Positions 62,401 through 64,000 of a stretch of 64,000 bases of DNA are shown one piece after another. This DNA is from Peronospora farinosa (Eukaryota; Oomycota; Peronosporomycetes; Peronosporales; Peronosporaceae). The first letter of the stretch is position 1; the number at the start of each line of letters is the position of its first letter. The notes under the pieces are model-generated. The model saw only the letters and a list, made by a program, of their open reading frames with translations, ran no database searches and was not told the DNA's origin. The stretch spans positions 124,001 to 188,000 of the forward strand of contig CANTFK010000239.1 in assembly GCA_947646735.1 (NCBI GenBank), read 5' to 3'. The translations under genes and the position numbers were made by a program.

Positions 62401-64000
62401 CTGAACATCCCCAGCCCGGCTGATCTCATGAAAATCTGCCTCCCGCAGATCATAAAGTACAGATGCATAAATCGCAAAATGTTCAATAAATCGGCTGTAG
62501 TAATTTAGACTCCCCAAAAATGGCTGCATTGATCGCAACGTCCAAGGAAATGGGACGTTCACTAGAGATTCGAAATGATTGATAAATTTCACGTATTGCA
62601 CGCTTCCAACAATCGTTCTACTATCATAAAGGGACGTCCACGATGTAGCAGGTATCAGTATATCGTCAATATATGATCGCCGACCTAACACCGATGGTCT
62701 CGGATCGGTATCCGGTTCACCTTCAGTAAACACGTCGATCGGCTTTGACAATTCAGCTGTATTTGAATCAGAACTTGTACCGATTTTTAAATACCCATAT
62801 AGAGCATTTTAAATCAATCGCTGGTAGATTTGAGGAGCATTCTTTAATCCGAATGGCATTCGTAACCACTCACACAAATCTGACGGTGTAATAAATGCAG
62901 AAATCATCCTCGCTCTCTCTGTAATTTTTACCACCCAGATTCCACTCGCCATATCCAAGGAACAATACCACATAGCTTTATCCATATCTTGCAGTAACTC
63001 ACTAATCAGTGGCATAGGGTATACCATCAATCGGGTCAATTGGTTCACCCTACGATAATTGATACATAATCGAATGTCTTCGCCATTCTTCTTGATAATC
63101 ACTACAATTGGTAAAGCCCACGGTGACGTAGATGGCCGAATGATCTTGGCAGAAAATAATCCTTTAATCAAATCCGCTAATTTCTCCCGGAATTTGGGTG
63201 CCACAGGTCGCACTCGCTGTGCGATCGGGTTAGCTCCTCCAACATCAATGTCACAAACTGCTCCACGTGCTGCGGGAGGTAGGGCATTACCTTTCCCTAT
63301 GAGTAAGTGGCGATTCTTCCAAATTAATTGACGTAGCTTCTCTTGATCTTCTGTCACTGGTATTTCCGGGTCGCCAACTTGAATATCGTCGATCGATACT
63401 TCCACCGTAGACATCACAATTTCTGGCAACATCGCCATATGCTGATCGACATCTTCGGCAAACAGGTCGCCACTCTCGTGAGAATATACTGCCTCTTCAG
63501 ATGATGGTTCTTTTGTTGGGACATCCTCGGTTGCGATCGCTGTGGACTTATTTTTCACACGATCGGATTGTCCCCGATCGTTATCTTCGACGATCTTCTT
63601 AAAATCTTCGATTGCTTCATCCGATCAATCTGGTATCTGATCGACGTCTCCCATTTCTCTGGTCGCATCGATCACACCTGTGAACTGTTCTTGGTCTTGT
63701 TCCGTTATGTCTTCATCACGAATATCGGTTCTTTCACCTGATCGGTCTTGTACACCATCCACCTTGTCGATTTCTCTCAGCATATTGATCACAAATTGTG
63801 ATCGTCTTGACTGCTGATCTTCACTGTCACGATAACCTTGATCTTCTGTACTATCTTGATTTACTCCCACGTTGATCGTTTCCTTATCCGATTGCGATGC
63901 AATTTTCTCCACTTTTGCGATCTTCTCGTTCTCTCCCTTCCTTGGACGCATCAAAATCTTAGTTGGTAGTGGATAAGACGGGTGATCAACTGGTGATCCT
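59499..64000 (-). pseudogene. pol of A2, broken
   Basis: Read right to left: protease-RT linker (63954-63625), a stop near 63627, RT first half (63558-62809; SLDMASGIWVVKITERARMI), a stop at about 62811, RT second half (62751-62068; YIDDILIPATSW), a gap near 62000, then RNase HI-like domain and integrase (61966-60317; SFDGSARVKRKGG, HHYHMSLEGGHQGIGRTYQR), a stop near 60317 and the integrase end plus chromodomain (60202-59594), where a 1-bp deletion shifts the frame. The intact A1 frame identifies each break. The protease itself lies beyond the window. Confidence 0.9.

Larger units (their letters stand above)
57986..64000 (-). mobile_element. Ty3/Gypsy element A2 (same family as A1), broken, runs off window
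   Basis: Minus strand: 3' LTR on the left, then polypurine tract and pol read leftwards from the window end. Pol matches A1 domain for domain but carries stops and indels. Gag and the 5' LTR lie beyond 64000, if present. Confidence 0.85.

Noticed and set aside
1..64000. CRISPR arrays, bacterial operons, tRNA or rRNA genes
   Set aside because: No direct-repeat/spacer pattern, no prokaryotic gene arrangement and no recognisable tRNA or rRNA sequence were seen; tRNA genes cannot be excluded without a scan.

Overview
The window looks like nuclear DNA of a plant-associated oomycete, most likely Peronosporales (Phytophthora or a downy mildew). The support is: short introns of about 55-110 nt, several with GTACGT-type donors; a tandem pair of fatty-acid elongase genes; a phospholipase D fused to a many-pass membrane domain; a secreted GH17 glucanase with a lectin tail; and Ty3/Gypsy elements carrying a second RNase H domain, which resembles the Chronos elements described from oomycetes. 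The genus cannot be fixed from the sequence alone.

Layout. 1-9780: a Ty3/Gypsy element (A1) on the minus strand with uninterrupted gag and pol, its 5' LTR on the right and part of its 3' LTR on the left. 9790-13083: the decayed 3' half of a different, plus-strand Gypsy element (B1): integrase, chromodomain, polypurine tract and a 978-bp LTR, with a long ORF running antisense between pol and the LTR. 13819-43111: a compact gene island: NIPA-like/PLD fusion (+), tubulin cofactor D (-), DOT1-like methyltransferase (+), RIO1 kinase (-), a 61-aa coiled-coil protein (+), APC10 (-), an unresolved gene or remnant (+), WW-PDZ-coiled coil-PH scaffold (+), an ABC transporter with a voltage-sensor-like N-terminus (-), an RS-rich WD40 protein (+), two ELO elongases (+) and PLAA/DOA1 (+). 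43555-49480: a sparse zone with a hypothetical nuclear protein, about 3.9 kb of mostly empty DNA and the GH17-lectin gene (-). 49950-57985: a transposon graveyard: two opposed RNase H remnants, a truncated B-type LTR (B2) split by an A-type solo LTR with a 4-bp target duplication, then a decayed plus-strand Gypsy element (C). 57986-64000: a second, broken A-type element (A2) on the minus strand, running off the window.

The host genes are mostly housekeeping: tubulin folding (TBCD), 40S maturation (RIO1), cell-cycle ubiquitination (APC10), ubiquitin/Cdc48 handling (PLAA) and lipid metabolism (ELO pair, PLD). I see no operon-like functional cluster. The strongest points for follow-up are the voltage-sensor-like ABC protein, the NIPA-PLD fusion with one altered HKD motif, the CAP-Gly-like insert in TBCD, and the behaviour of the A-type elements. 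Three related LTRs carry unrelated tandem arrays about 700-760 bp from the LTR 3' end. In A1 the array's core word also recurs as a minisatellite inside pol, and GATC is strongly over-represented in the parts counted.

Intron/exon models were made by eye from splice signals, reading frame and family homology. No alignments or searches were run.
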